In this document: positions 53,870 to 61,797 of the stretch, one piece after another | Layout: the number at the start of each line of letters is the position of its first letter | How positions within the stretch are numbered: position 1 is the first letter of the stretch | Assembly: GCA_028875875.1 (NCBI GenBank) | Contig: JAGWUV010000012.1 | Coordinates: 1-64,000 of the forward strand | Direction: 5' to 3' | Origin: Bacteroidota bacterium | GTDB lineage: Bacteria; Bacteroidota; Bacteroidia; Chitinophagales; Chitinophagaceae | Length of the DNA: 64,000 nucleotides | The notes under the pieces: generated by a model | The model's database searches: none | What the model was told of the DNA's origin: nothing | The model's input: the letters and a program-made list of their open reading frames with translations, nothing else | Made by a program: the position numbers and the translations under genes

Positions 53870-54265
53870 ATGGAACAATCGAAAAAACACACACAGTGGA
53901 ACTCTATTATTTTCGCCCTCGTCCACGGAGCCACCTATTTGCCGGCAGTATGGCTGTTAAAGCATTATGTATTTGGGCAATTTGTTTCGGTAATTATTGC
54001 TATAGTGCCGATTATTACTTTCTCCATTTTTATTTTTAAACTAATCAAAGCCTTTTCGGTATTGGACGAAGTGAAGCAACGGGTACAACTGGAAGCCGTT
54101 GTAATCGGCTTTTCATTGACAGCAATGTTGATGATGATCTTGTTTTTGCTAAGTCTGCGTAATATATCGAACGCCGGCTGGTTTGGCTATGGGGATCTGG
54201 TGTGTTATTGCTGGATATTTTATTTTGTTGGTTGGTTCATTTCGAAAAAAAAATACGGAATATGA
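53870..54265 (+). CDS. small integral membrane protein
   Basis: 131 aa with four predicted membrane helices (IIFALVHGATYLPAVWLL, VSVIIAIVPIITFSIFIFKL, AVVIGFSLTAMLMMILFLL, CYCWIFYFVGWFIS). No family is recognised. Its stop overlaps the ATG of an HTH regulator (ATGA), a pair arrangement seen often in bacteria where the regulator controls or responds to the membrane partner. Function unknown. Confidence 0.78.
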   Translation: MEQSKKHTQWNSIIFALVHGATYLPAVWLLKHYVFGQFVSVIIAIVPIITFSIFIFKLIKAFSVLDEVKQRVQLEAVVIGFSLTAMLMMILFLLSLRNISNAGWFGYGDLVCYCWIFYFVGWFISKKKYGI

Positions 54266-54462
54266 AAAACACTATAAAGGTTGAACGTGCTAAGAAAAAC
54301 TGGACACAGGAAGATCTTGCTGGGAAAATCGGAATTTCGAGACAATCTGTTAACGCTATTGAAACAGGAAAGTTTATTCCCTCTACAGTTTTGGCTTTAA
54401 AAATGGCGAAAGTTTTCGGCACAAATGTTGAATCAATTTTTCAACTTGAAAAACAAGATTAA
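54262..54462 (+). CDS. XRE-family transcriptional regulator
   Basis: 66 aa from the ATG at 54262. The frame opens earlier at 54202, but that part overlaps the membrane-protein gene. NTIKVERAKKNWTQEDLAGKIGISRQSVNAIETGKFIPSTVLALKMAKVFGTNVESIFQL is a classic short Cro/CI-like HTH of the YozG type. It is translationally coupled to the upstream membrane protein by a 4-nt overlap. It probably regulates that two-gene unit. Confidence 0.88.
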   Translation: MKNTIKVERAKKNWTQEDLAGKIGISRQSVNAIETGKFIPSTVLALKMAKVFGTNVESIFQLEKQD

Positions 54463-54704
54463 GACTGATATCTTAACCGCTAATACGAGCATTGGCAAAA
54501 TACAGACGGACGGAAGCCGTGTCGTATCATTTGTTTCTAGTAGCATCAGCGTCTGCGGGACGGATCGGCCCAAGCGTTAAAATATATTTTCAATTTTTGT
54601 AACTTTAACCAATACCGGTCCGGGCAGACGTTTTTCAAATGCCGCCACAAAACGCCAAGCCCTATCCGCTAGCTCTAAGCAAAAAAATATATAAAACTTG
54701 ACAA
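54463..54704. other. intergenic, long imperfect inverted repeat (attC-like look)
   Basis: No gene. It begins with CCGCTAATACGAGCATTGGC and ends with CGCCAAGCCCTATCCGCTAGC, giving partly complementary ends about 200 nt apart, with GC-rich stretches (CAGACGGACGG, GCAGACG) between. Such structured spacers occur behind small orphan genes in Bacteroidota. A relation to integron attC sites is only a visual impression. Confidence 0.35.
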
Positions 54705-54953
54705 ATGAAAAATTTAATTATTTATTATTTTTTAATTTTTGTGCCATTGTTTTTATTAATCAACTTGGCAAAAAATAATTATTTGACAAGTGGGCAATTT
54801 GTTGCACTATTATTTTTTTATACATTTATTTATCGGACTTTGACAGACTATTATCGACTAAAAAGTAAAGATATTGTTGACAGAAAAGACTTTTGGAAAA
54901 TTTTAGTGCCCGGGTCTAGACTAAAATATTTTCGTGACTTATATTTCATTTAA
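54705..54953 (+). CDS. small membrane protein
   Basis: 82 aa with two predicted hydrophobic helices (LIIYYFLIFVPLFLLINL and FVALLFFYTFIYRTL) and a basic C-terminal part (RKDFWKILVPGSRLKYFRDLY). No family is recognised. It stands alone between repeat-rich spacers. Confidence 0.65.
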   Translation: MKNLIIYYFLIFVPLFLLINLAKNNYLTSGQFVALLFFYTFIYRTLTDYYRLKSKDIVDRKDFWKILVPGSRLKYFRDLYFI

Positions 54954-55064
54954 AAAGTTTGCTGACAAAAAAGTATGAAGAAAGCCCAAACCCTACAGCT
55001 ACCAAAAGCATTTGCTTTACCGCTCGCCGCAACTGATTCAACACGCTAAAATTTTCATATATAA

Positions 55065-55613
55065 ATGGTAGCTATTGAAAAATATAAAGAGCTTATCACT
55101 TTGGGGTTGGACAAAAGGTTAGAAAGACTCAAAGGTGGAATTATCTTTGACGAATTTGATCCGGCGGTTGATAATGATAGAATTTTTCGGAATCGCTTAA
55201 ACAGATTCATTAAAAGGAAAAACACTGAAGGTCTTGAACGAATGTTACAAGATCTAATTCGAGATTTTGAGTTCAATTATGATCAGAAATTTGCAGAGGT
55301 TTTGTTTCAGGTATCCGGCTGTAAAATCGTACCTATCCCTTCTCAACCCAAAGCTTTTTCCACAAAAAGGCAAGTTCATATTAAATATTCAGGTAAAAAG
55401 GAAAATTGCTTAACATGCGTTTCTATTGAATTGCCAACGGGCAGCGGTTCTATCTATTGTATTAGAGGAAAAAATCCTGTACTGACAGCTGATTGGTTAG
55501 ACAGTCAAACTATTGAAATTCGGGTTCCAAGCGTACGTGAAGAAGTCAAAAGGGTCGAAATTGTTAAAATGTACAGTGAAACCATCCATATCCTTTACAA
55601 AGAAATATGTTAA
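55065..55613 (+). CDS. hypothetical protein
   Basis: 182 aa, soluble, not recognised. The N-terminal half is helical and charged (KYKELITLGLDKRLERLKGGIIFDEFDPAVDNDRIFRNRLNRF). The C-terminal half is beta-rich (SGKKENCLTCVSIELPTGSGSIYCIRGKNPVLTADWL). No signal peptide. It has a clear ATG at 55065, and codon use looks normal. Confidence 0.65.
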   Translation: MVAIEKYKELITLGLDKRLERLKGGIIFDEFDPAVDNDRIFRNRLNRFIKRKNTEGLERMLQDLIRDFEFNYDQKFAEVLFQVSGCKIVPIPSQPKAFSTKRQVHIKYSGKKENCLTCVSIELPTGSGSIYCIRGKNPVLTADWLDSQTIEIRVPSVREEVKRVEIVKMYSETIHILYKEIC

Positions 55614-56087
55614 TTGCTTTAATGCGGCTAACAAAGCATTTCAACGATGGTAGGTCGCCGAACAACGTTCGTCATCACCACTAAGAAAATTGAGCATACC
55701 TTTCCCAACCCGTCTAATTCTTTCGACTATTTCATAAATAAAACCGGATTACTCACAACATACTATTTTAACCAACAAAACGCCATTATTAAATTTTCCT
55801 CATAATGCGAAGCCTGCTCTATCATTTAACATCTAACCCCCATCACTTATACCGTACAACGTATAACGTACAACGTACAACTTATCCCCCCTTTCCTCCG
55901 GGTACCAGCTCCCAAGCATAGAAACCTTACTATCTCTTAAGTAGAATAAATTATATTTTAATTAAAATACATTCCCAATCCTTAAATAAAATAAATTTGA
56001 AATACTTTATACGCTTGGCTTAATGCTCTTTTTATCATAAAATTTCACAGGAATGGCTCAAGCCGGCCAGCACTAAAAGATGAGATT
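55614..56087. other. intergenic with repeat element copy A
   Basis: About 470 bp without a gene. Its middle is the 94-bp element plus five heptamers described separately. The rest is AT-rich and shows no frame. Confidence 0.6.
55754..55882 (+). repeat. 94-bp element copy A with 5 TAYAACK heptamers
   Basis: 55754-55847 matches 58500-58593 without gaps, with four mismatches by eye. It is directly followed by five 7-bp units (TATACCG TACAACG ...) at 55848-55882. The same element in copy B carries 15 units. Confidence 0.85.
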
Positions 56088-56432
56088 ATGGAAAAGACCA
56101 ACATATTTCAAAAAGCACTACTGGTAATTTCAGTGCTGTTTCTTATTGCAAGCCTCATTTTTACCAGGTACAAGCATTTTTTAGAGATCGGGTTCTATTT
56201 GCCTGTAGCAATTTTTATGTTCCATAGTTTTATTAATTTTTTTCAATTGCTAAATGGTCCTTTAAAAGTAATATGGATAGCATGTATTGCTGGAGAGATA
56301 GCAGTAATTGTTTCACTTCTGATTTTTCCAGCCTATAAAGTGAGTGATACGGCAACCATACTTATACTGATATTTTCAATTACTTATAATAAAATTATAA
56401 AAAGAAGAAGGAGTGAAATCGCAAAAGCCTAA
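56088..56432 (+). CDS. small membrane protein
   Basis: 114 aa with about four hydrophobic segments (ALLVISVLFLIASLIF, YLPVAIFMFHSFINFF, VIWIACIAGEIAVIVSLLIF, TATILILIFSITY) and a basic end (KRRRSEI). Not recognised. It is the first of several small membrane-protein genes between 56088 and 58430. Confidence 0.65.
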   Translation: MEKTNIFQKALLVISVLFLIASLIFTRYKHFLEIGFYLPVAIFMFHSFINFFQLLNGPLKVIWIACIAGEIAVIVSLLIFPAYKVSDTATILILIFSITYNKIIKRRRSEIAKA

Positions 56433-56682
56433 GATTAAAAAAAGTATATTGGCCTTGTAGAATTGGTTTATATGCTTTCCCTTGTTTGACAAAATAATTT
56501 ATTTTTTCTCAGACCTCAACCAAACTACTCAACCAAGCGCACTATACAGTTTATTCCCTTAAATATGTTTAATATGATAAGAATATCTTTTGGCACAATT
56601 GAATTAGTTACCTGAAAAGTTTTTAACTGTACATAAGTATAGTAATATACATACTAATCATTTGTTGCGGAAAATTCATTCG

Positions 56683-57129
56683 ATGGCCACCTATCAACTT
56701 ACATTGGTTTCAAAAAGAAATTCGATTGTACTGTGTACACTATCGATCATATTTTATGTATTTGCACTGATTCAAATGACAACTCTACATACAAATGATA
56801 TTCATAAACAATTAATGCTCGTATTAACTATTTCTCTGTTCATTAACTTGTTATGGAAAAAATTTGCCACCGCCGTAATTGTACTCACTCTCGACCAAAA
56901 ATCAATTGAATTGAAATGGATAAAACAATTTCCATTCATAGAGCAGCCAGATAAGAAAATAGATAAAAATGAAATTATCAGTGTTAAAAACAGTATTAAA
57001 ACACCATTTACTTCCATCGAGCTTAGCCTTTCTAACGGAGAACAACTTAAGTTAAAATGTATTAATTGGTCAAAATTTGATACGCTAAGCAGTGTAAAAG
57101 ATGAATTAAAACAAAAGAATTACAAATAA
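56683..57129 (+). CDS. two-helix membrane protein with PH-like tail
   Basis: 148 aa from the ATG at 56683 (an upstream TTG at 56662 adds seven residues). Two hydrophobic helices (IVLCTLSIIFYVFALIQM, LMLVLTISLFINLLW) are followed by a beta-rich domain (AVIVLTLDQKSIELKWIKQFPFIEQPDKKID ... IELSLSNGEQLKLKC) that resembles bacterial PH-like domains. Similar layout to the gene at 57993. Function unknown. Confidence 0.65.
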   Translation: MATYQLTLVSKRNSIVLCTLSIIFYVFALIQMTTLHTNDIHKQLMLVLTISLFINLLWKKFATAVIVLTLDQKSIELKWIKQFPFIEQPDKKIDKNEIISVKNSIKTPFTSIELSLSNGEQLKLKCINWSKFDTLSSVKDELKQKNYK

Positions 57130-57164
57130 AACTGCCATCATTTCAATCAACTCCAAAATCACTG

Positions 57165-57410
57165 ATGATGAATGAAAATATAAAAACTAAATCCTCCTGG
57201 ATACAAAGGCCTTCCAAAAAGCAGATGATTGCAACCAATATAGCTTGGGTTATAGGAGGTAGTTTTCTAATTCTGGCTCTTACTAATTTTTTCCAGGTCT
57301 CAGTATTCAAATCAAAGAACTTTGGGCCTTTCTTCATGATCATCCTCGCTACAACCACAGAAATAAGAGTAACCTATAATCATTTTAAAAATAAAAGCCC
57401 TGATAAATGA
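57165..57410 (+). CDS. small membrane protein
   Basis: 81 aa with two hydrophobic helices (ATNIAWVIGGSFLILAL and FGPFFMIILATTTEIRV) and basic ends. It starts 35 nt behind the previous gene. Not recognised; it is probably part of the same small-membrane-protein cluster. Confidence 0.55.
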   Translation: MMNENIKTKSSWIQRPSKKQMIATNIAWVIGGSFLILALTNFFQVSVFKSKNFGPFFMIILATTTEIRVTYNHFKNKSPDK

Positions 57411-57525
57411 AACGGTATTCGTAAGTAGAGATCAATCACCACAAATGAGAACCACACTTCTTAGTTGCATAAGCAAGTGTAATATTGTTAAAACCGCCTC
57501 AACATAAACTTTCCAACTATACAAT

Positions 57526-57948
57526 ATGGGTACACTCGTAATTAAAAGAAAAAAAGCTATTGTAGATTTTCTGGATCGCTATTCCATTTATATTGACAAG
57601 AAATTTAACCAAACAATAGCAGCCAACCAGGTTGTAAAAATTACATTTACCGATACTGAAGAACATACATTACATTTTAGTAAGAGAGTGCAACGCAGTG
57701 CAGAATTCAGCTTTACTGGAGATTCCGAAAATACTTTTGAAGTAGGCCCAAATACGATGCATAAAGTTTTAATAGGCGCTATCATTCTTTGCGGGTTATT
57801 GTTGATAACGAAAAGTCTTTTTCTAACTGACACAACCCACCACAAAAAAATAGTTTCAATAGCTTCTACCATGATCACTATTACTTATCTCTTTTCAATT
57901 ATTATCCTGTCAGTCAGGAAAAATTGTTTCAATGTTAGAAGGATATAA
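57526..57948 (+). CDS. two-helix membrane protein with soluble N-terminal domain
   Basis: 140 aa. Residues 1-80 form a beta-rich soluble domain (LVIKRKKAIVDFLDRYSIYID ... VVKITFTDTEEHTLHFSKRVQ). Two hydrophobic helices (VLIGAIILCGLLLITKSLFL and IVSIASTMITITYLFSIIIL) follow. The layout is the reverse of its neighbours at 56683 and 57993. Not recognised. Confidence 0.6.
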   Translation: MGTLVIKRKKAIVDFLDRYSIYIDKKFNQTIAANQVVKITFTDTEEHTLHFSKRVQRSAEFSFTGDSENTFEVGPNTMHKVLIGAIILCGLLLITKSLFLTDTTHHKKIVSIASTMITITYLFSIIILSVRKNCFNVRRI

Positions 57949-57992
57949 AATACAGCAGTTGGAAGAAAACACTTAATAAAAAGAACCTTACA

Positions 57993-58430
57993 ATGAATGT
58001 GAAGTATTTTAATTTATACGATGGTGTCCTCGAATTCCATGCAAAAAAGCTGGTGATATTAGATAAGGCGAAACAGCATAGAACGATATTAATACTACTT
58101 TCTATAACCTCTCTAACTTTTGCTATATCCACATCGATAAAAGGATCTCGACACCATGATACTTTTGATTTGTATTTCGGCTTATGCTTAACGCTGATCT
58201 GGCTTTCAGGTATCTTATATCGTTGGAAGGATATCGTCAGTGTAGAAAATGAAATTTTTATTTCAGATGTAAAGCAGGTGAAATTTTCAACAGATAAATT
58301 AACCGGTTGCACAGTAGCAAAAATCAATACAAAAAATAATCGCCGTAGAAAAATCAAACTGGTTAATGAATACAATCAGGACTTTGAATTCAGGAACCTG
58401 TTAATGGAAAATGGAATAAATATAAAGTAG
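57993..58430 (+). CDS. two-helix membrane protein with PH-like tail
   Basis: 145 aa. A short N-terminal part is followed by two helices (TILILLSITSLTFAIS and FDLYFGLCLTLIWLSGILY) and a beta-rich tail (IVSVENEIFISDVKQVKFSTDKLTGCTVAKINTKNNRRRKIKL) like that of the gene at 56683. Not recognised. It is the last of the cluster of small membrane proteins. Confidence 0.6.
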   Translation: MNVKYFNLYDGVLEFHAKKLVILDKAKQHRTILILLSITSLTFAISTSIKGSRHHDTFDLYFGLCLTLIWLSGILYRWKDIVSVENEIFISDVKQVKFSTDKLTGCTVAKINTKNNRRRKIKLVNEYNQDFEFRNLLMENGINIK

Positions 58431-58816
58431 CTTATTAGCAGGAACTCTCTTTTCCGGTAACGTCTCCACTTAGTGACGTTCCGTAAATAAATCCTCACGC
58501 ACAACACACTATTTTAACCAACAAAACGCCATTATTAGATTTTCCACACAATGCGAAGCCTGCTCTATCATTTAACATCTAACCCCCATCACTTATAACG
58601 TACAACTTACAACGTACAACTTACAACGTATAACGTACAACGTATAACGTATAACTTACAACGTATAACTTACAACGTATAACGTACACCTTACAACTTA
58701 TCCCCCCACACCAATCTCGCCAACCTGCCCGCCAATCCACTTTTTATTCTTCAAAAGAACTATAATGTAAATATTATTTTACAAAAAGTCTATTTTTGTA
58801 AAATATACTTATCGTT
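58431..58816. other. intergenic with repeat element copy B
   Basis: About 390 bp holding the duplicated element and the long heptamer array described below. It is bounded by the promoter region of the hipB-like gene (TATTTTTGTAAAATATAC at 58791-58808 is TAnnTTTG-like). No gene. Confidence 0.6.
58500..58698 (+). repeat. 94-bp element copy B with 15 TAYAACK heptamers
   Basis: 58500-58593 is nearly identical to 55754-55847. From 58594 to 58698 there are 15 perfect-length 7-bp units of the type TA[CT]AAC[GT], mostly TATAACG and TACAACT/TACAACG in irregular order, with one TACACCT. Together with copy A it shows length variation of a tandem array on an otherwise conserved element. Confidence 0.9.
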
Positions 58817-59128
58817 ATGAAAAATAGCAAGCCTCAAATATTGCCTAGTACAGTCAAAATCCTTACAGGTTTGGGGGAAAATATCAAGCTGGCCCGTTTG
58901 CGACGGAAACTAAGCGCTGAGCAGGTAGCAGAAAGGGCAAACATTAGCCGGCCTACCCTGCTTTCAATTGAAAAAGGTATGCCCGGGGTTGCTATGGGAT
59001 CTTATGCACAGGTACTTTTTGTACTGAACCTGGAAAAGGATTTACTAAAAGTTGCAGCAGATGATACGCTTGGCAGAAAATTACAGGATGCAGAACTGAC
59101 AGTAAAAGAAAGGGCACCAAAAAAATAA
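58817..59128 (+). CDS. hipB: HipB-like HTH antitoxin
   Basis: 103 aa XRE-type protein. The helix-turn-helix is GENIKLARLRRKLSAEQVAERANISRPTLLSIEKGMPGVAMGSYAQVLFVLNLEKDLL, the arrangement found in HipB-type antitoxins. It is placed 8 nt before the HipA-like kinase and should bind it and repress the operon. A TAnnTTTG-like box is just upstream. Confidence 0.88.
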   Translation: MKNSKPQILPSTVKILTGLGENIKLARLRRKLSAEQVAERANISRPTLLSIEKGMPGVAMGSYAQVLFVLNLEKDLLKVAADDTLGRKLQDAELTVKERAPKK

Positions 59129-59136
59129 ATACAGCA

Positions 59137-60288
59137 ATGGCAGCAAACACAAAAAAAGAAATTCAGGTATATGCACATTGGTTGGGCTTACAAGAGCCGG
59201 CCTTAATGGGCGTACTTTCAGTGTCACCGGCAAAAGGCAAGGAATTTTTTTCATTTGAATATGCCAATGCCTGGCTAAAGTCTGGCTTTTCTCAAATGAT
59301 TGATCCCGATTTACAGCTATATGCTGGGGCATACTATCCACGGGATGATAAACCCAACTTTGGTATTTTTTTAGATTCATGCCCCGACAGGTGGGGAAGA
59401 GTGCTGATGCAACGAAGAGAAGCCGCTATAGCAAAGCAGGAAGAAAGGGGAGTAAAAAAATTATTGGAATCAGATTTTTTATTGGGAGTATATGACGGGC
59501 ACAGGATGGGCGCACTTCGTTTTAAATTAAATGACAAGGGTCCATTCTTAAACGACAATAGGGAAATGGCTGCCCCACCATGGGCATCATTAAGAGAACT
59601 GGAACAGGCAAGTTTCAAATTTGAAGAAGACAATACAGACGACCCGGAATATTTAAAATGGCTGAGCATGTTAATAGCACCGGGTTCTTCATTAGGCGGT
59701 GCCAGACCAAAAGCAAGTGTGATGGATGAACATAATAATTTATGGATTGCAAAGTTTCCAAGCAGGAACGATGATAAAGATGTAGCAGCCTGGGAAATGA
59801 TAATAAATCAACTGGCAACAACTGCAGGAATAAATATTGCTGAAGGAAAATTATTGCAGTTTAACAACAAGTATCGCACCTACCTTACAAAACGATTTGA
59901 CAGAACAACAACTGGCGAACGGGTTCATTTTGCATCAGCAATGACATTGCTTGGCCACATAGATGGCGATGATGCTTCTGGTGCAAGTTATTTGGAATTG
60001 ATGGAGTTTATCTCAAGGCATGGGGCAGCGGTAGAAAAGGATTTAGAAGAATTATGGAGGAGAATTGTATTTAGCATCTGTGTAAAAAATACAGACGACC
60101 ACCTGCGTAATCATGGCTTTCTGCTTACAGAAAAGGGATGGCTGCTTTCACCGGCATATGATATTAACCCCAATGAATATGGAAAGGGGTTAAGCCTTAA
60201 CATAACTGATGCCGATAACTCACTGGATGTAGATTTAGCCATGGAAGTAGCTGGATATTTTCGTCTATCAGATAAAAAAGCTGCTTAA
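59137..60288 (+). CDS. hipA: HipA-family toxin kinase, C-terminally truncated by an in-frame stop
   Basis: 383 aa up to TAA at 60286-60288. The N-terminal HipA domain has YYPRDDKPNFGIFLDSCPDRWGRVLMQRRE. The kinase core shows SSLGGARPKASV (the P-loop region), KNTDDHLRNHGF (catalytic Asp loop), and LSPAYDINP (the DFG-like Asp). Behind the stop, the same frame continues for 34 codons to TAA at 60391-60393, reading VTVVKGWKKVAANYKISKV and so on, which is the typical HipA C-terminal helix. So the natural gene would be 59137-60393. HipA phosphorylates a tRNA synthetase and halts translation. Loss of the tail may inactivate the toxin. Confidence 0.85.
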   Translation: MAANTKKEIQVYAHWLGLQEPALMGVLSVSPAKGKEFFSFEYANAWLKSGFSQMIDPDLQLYAGAYYPRDDKPNFGIFLDSCPDRWGRVLMQRREAAIAKQEERGVKKLLESDFLLGVYDGHRMGALRFKLNDKGPFLNDNREMAAPPWASLRELEQASFKFEEDNTDDPEYLKWLSMLIAPGSSLGGARPKASVMDEHNNLWIAKFPSRNDDKDVAAWEMIINQLATTAGINIAEGKLLQFNNKYRTYLTKRFDRTTTGERVHFASAMTLLGHIDGDDASGASYLELMEFISRHGAAVEKDLEELWRRIVFSICVKNTDDHLRNHGFLLTEKGWLLSPAYDINPNEYGKGLSLNITDADNSLDVDLAMEVAGYFRLSDKKAA

Positions 60289-60587
60289 ATAATAAACGAA
60301 ATCGTAACTGTTGTGAAAGGCTGGAAGAAAGTAGCCGCTAACTATAAAATTTCTAAGGTAGAACAAGAAAGGATGTCAGAAGCATTTATTTAATTAGCTG
60401 TGTTTCACCCTTTAATCGGATACTATCTGCTTCAGTGGACACATACTTTCAGTTAACACACCCGACAAAAGTGCGAACGTACAAAATGGGCACTGTTGCA
60501 CAGCTAAGATATACACCTGATAAAAATCTCACTCAATCTTTTACAAAGTATTGTGCCGCAATAAACAATCATCTAACATTCAAAACG

Positions 60588-60608
60588 TATAACGTATAAC
60601 GTATAACT
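60588..60608 (+). repeat. three-unit TAYAACK array, degraded copy C
   Basis: TATAACG TATAACG TATAACT at 60588-60608, preceded by CATCTAACATTCAAAACG, which resembles the end of the 94-bp element (CATCTAACCCCCATCACT). Confidence 0.6.
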
Positions 60609-60619
60609 CTCCTCCCCCG

Positions 60620-61420
60620 GATCCGGTAAAAAGGTGTTCGTCCTTCGTCGTCCGCAAGCATAACGCCAAACCATTGCAACAGCAGCAATCATTCAATGAA
60701 ACTTGTATGGCATTGCTGCCCTTGCAATGCCTTGCAGGTGCTCGGTTACACTTCATTGTCACGCTGAGCCTGTCGAAGTGCGGCAATGAAAATAATCCAC
60801 CCAAGCATGTTCAAAGTGTAACCTTCGCAGTTTCGCATCATGCTTGCAGTTCCTCCTCATCCCTCACGGCAGCTCCTGTGTCCTTCACGGCACTTCATTC
60901 GTCCATTCACTCATTCTTTCGCTCACTCCCTCATTTCAGTACCGTTCAGTCCACCCGCTGCCCATTTTTGTGCTCGCCGGTCGCCCCACTACGGCTGCGT
61001 TCATGAAGTGCTGCCCCACGCCGTTTCACTCAACACATGGCTTATTCGTACCTCATTGCGCCATGCAGCACTACATTCACTTGCTTAGTTCAGCCGCCTA
61101 CATAGCATAAATGAAAAACTACTCCGGCGGCCTCCTAAGTAGCCGCCATCGCAGCAGCCCTTTGGCTAAGCTTCTTTACGTTAACCCTAACAAAGGGCTG
61201 CCGCTTTACTGCCGTCCCCTCCGTGGGAGCTCGCAGCCGCCTCCGGGATGGCTTGCACGGTCGCCCACTCCCTTCACAATCCACCTTCCGGCGGCTATTC
61301 GGCTCGCTACGCTCCTGCCCTTCGTGCCTCCAGGTTTTCGGCACGCCAGGCTTTCTCTGGCCGCAGGCGCTTTTACCGGGGATTCAGTAAACGACAATGT
61401 TTTAATGGAATAATGTTCGA
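60620..61420. other. GC-rich non-coding block with inverted repeats
   Basis: Clearly more GC-rich than its flanks, with many codon-like words of C and G and no credible gene. Inverted repeats are frequent, such as GCAGCCCTTTG near 61152-61163 and CAAAGGGCTGC near 61192-61202. It may be a structured RNA, a mobile-element remnant or a transfer-origin-like region. None of these is shown. Confidence 0.45.
60757..60783. repeat. REP-like motif
   Basis: TGTCACGCTGAGCCTGTCGA at 60758-60777 with flanking CACTTC (60750-60755) and GAAGTG (60775-60780). This family of short palindromic interspersed sequences is frequent in many bacterial genomes. Confidence 0.6.
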
Positions 61421-61429
61421 TAGCTGATA

Positions 61430-61531
61430 TCACAGTACCACAACAGCTACATCAGGGAACCATCCCCGCCAAAGGGCAGTTTTTTTGGCGGGTGGCTTTT
61501 TTGGTTACTTTTTTTCCATAAAAAAAGTAAC
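61430..61531 (+). repeat. two-hairpin repeat element, copy 1
   Basis: CACAGTACCACAACAGC ... ATCAGGGAACC followed by a CCCGCCAAA/TTTGGCGGG stem (61465-61473 with 61484-61492), TGGCTTTTTTGG, and a second stem GTTACTTTTTTT/AAAAAAAGTAAC (61504-61515 with 61520-61531). Copy 2 at 62477-62580 has the same layout. Confidence 0.8.
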
Positions 61532-61544
61532 AAGAAACAAGCTC

Positions 61545-61760
61545 AAAAAGAAAAGCAAGTTAGGCGGCTTGCACAAACCCACCCACGGAAGGCCTGCAAA
61601 GAAATTCCGCCATAAACACAAACCCACGCTGCTTTTTATTGCTTAACAATTTCTCCCTTTCAACTAATTACCTATACACTTATCCGCCCTTCCTACCCTC
61701 CTTTATTGCGTTGCTTCTTTGCAGGCCTGCATCGCCGCCTGTTTCAATTGCTTTCTTTTT
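61545..61760. repeat. large imperfect inverted repeat
   Basis: The left arm (61545-61604) reads CAAAAAGAAAAGCAAG ... TAGGCGGC ... GGCCTGCAAAGAA, and the right arm (61714-61760) carries the complement TTCTTTGCAGGCCTGC ... GCCGCCT ... AATTGCTTTCTTTTT. About 110 nt separate the arms. It lies just upstream of the DUF6876 gene and could be a MITE-like remnant or a strong stem-loop. Confidence 0.55.
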
Positions 61761-61797
61761 TTCTCTTTTTTCTTTTAAAAATTAAAATGGTTTCATC

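Larger units (their letters stand above)
60394..61797. other. 1.4-kb gene-free repeat region
   Basis: No supported gene. In order: AT-rich sequence, a short heptamer run (60588-60608), a REP-like motif (60757-60783), a GC-rich block (about 60620-61420), one copy of the two-hairpin element (61430-61531) and a large inverted repeat (61545-61760). The frames that stay open here are discussed among the rejected items. Confidence 0.6.

Noticed and set aside
58594-58698. The heptamer array as a CRISPR
   Set aside because: Units are 7 bp with no spacers and no cas genes nearby, so it is a simple tandem repeat.
60674-61433. Several overlapping frames in the GC-rich block (for example 60674-61006, 61111-61413 and 61206-61433 on the minus strand)
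   Set aside because: They overlap each other on both strands, contain the translated REP motif (LSLSKCG) and low-complexity Pro/Arg/Ser stretches, and match no protein family I know.
61600-61612. TTCCGCCAT as the right att copy of the tRNA-Ser end
   Set aside because: Only seven bases match the tRNA end (TCCGCCA) and the neighbouring bases differ, so it is not a credible att site.
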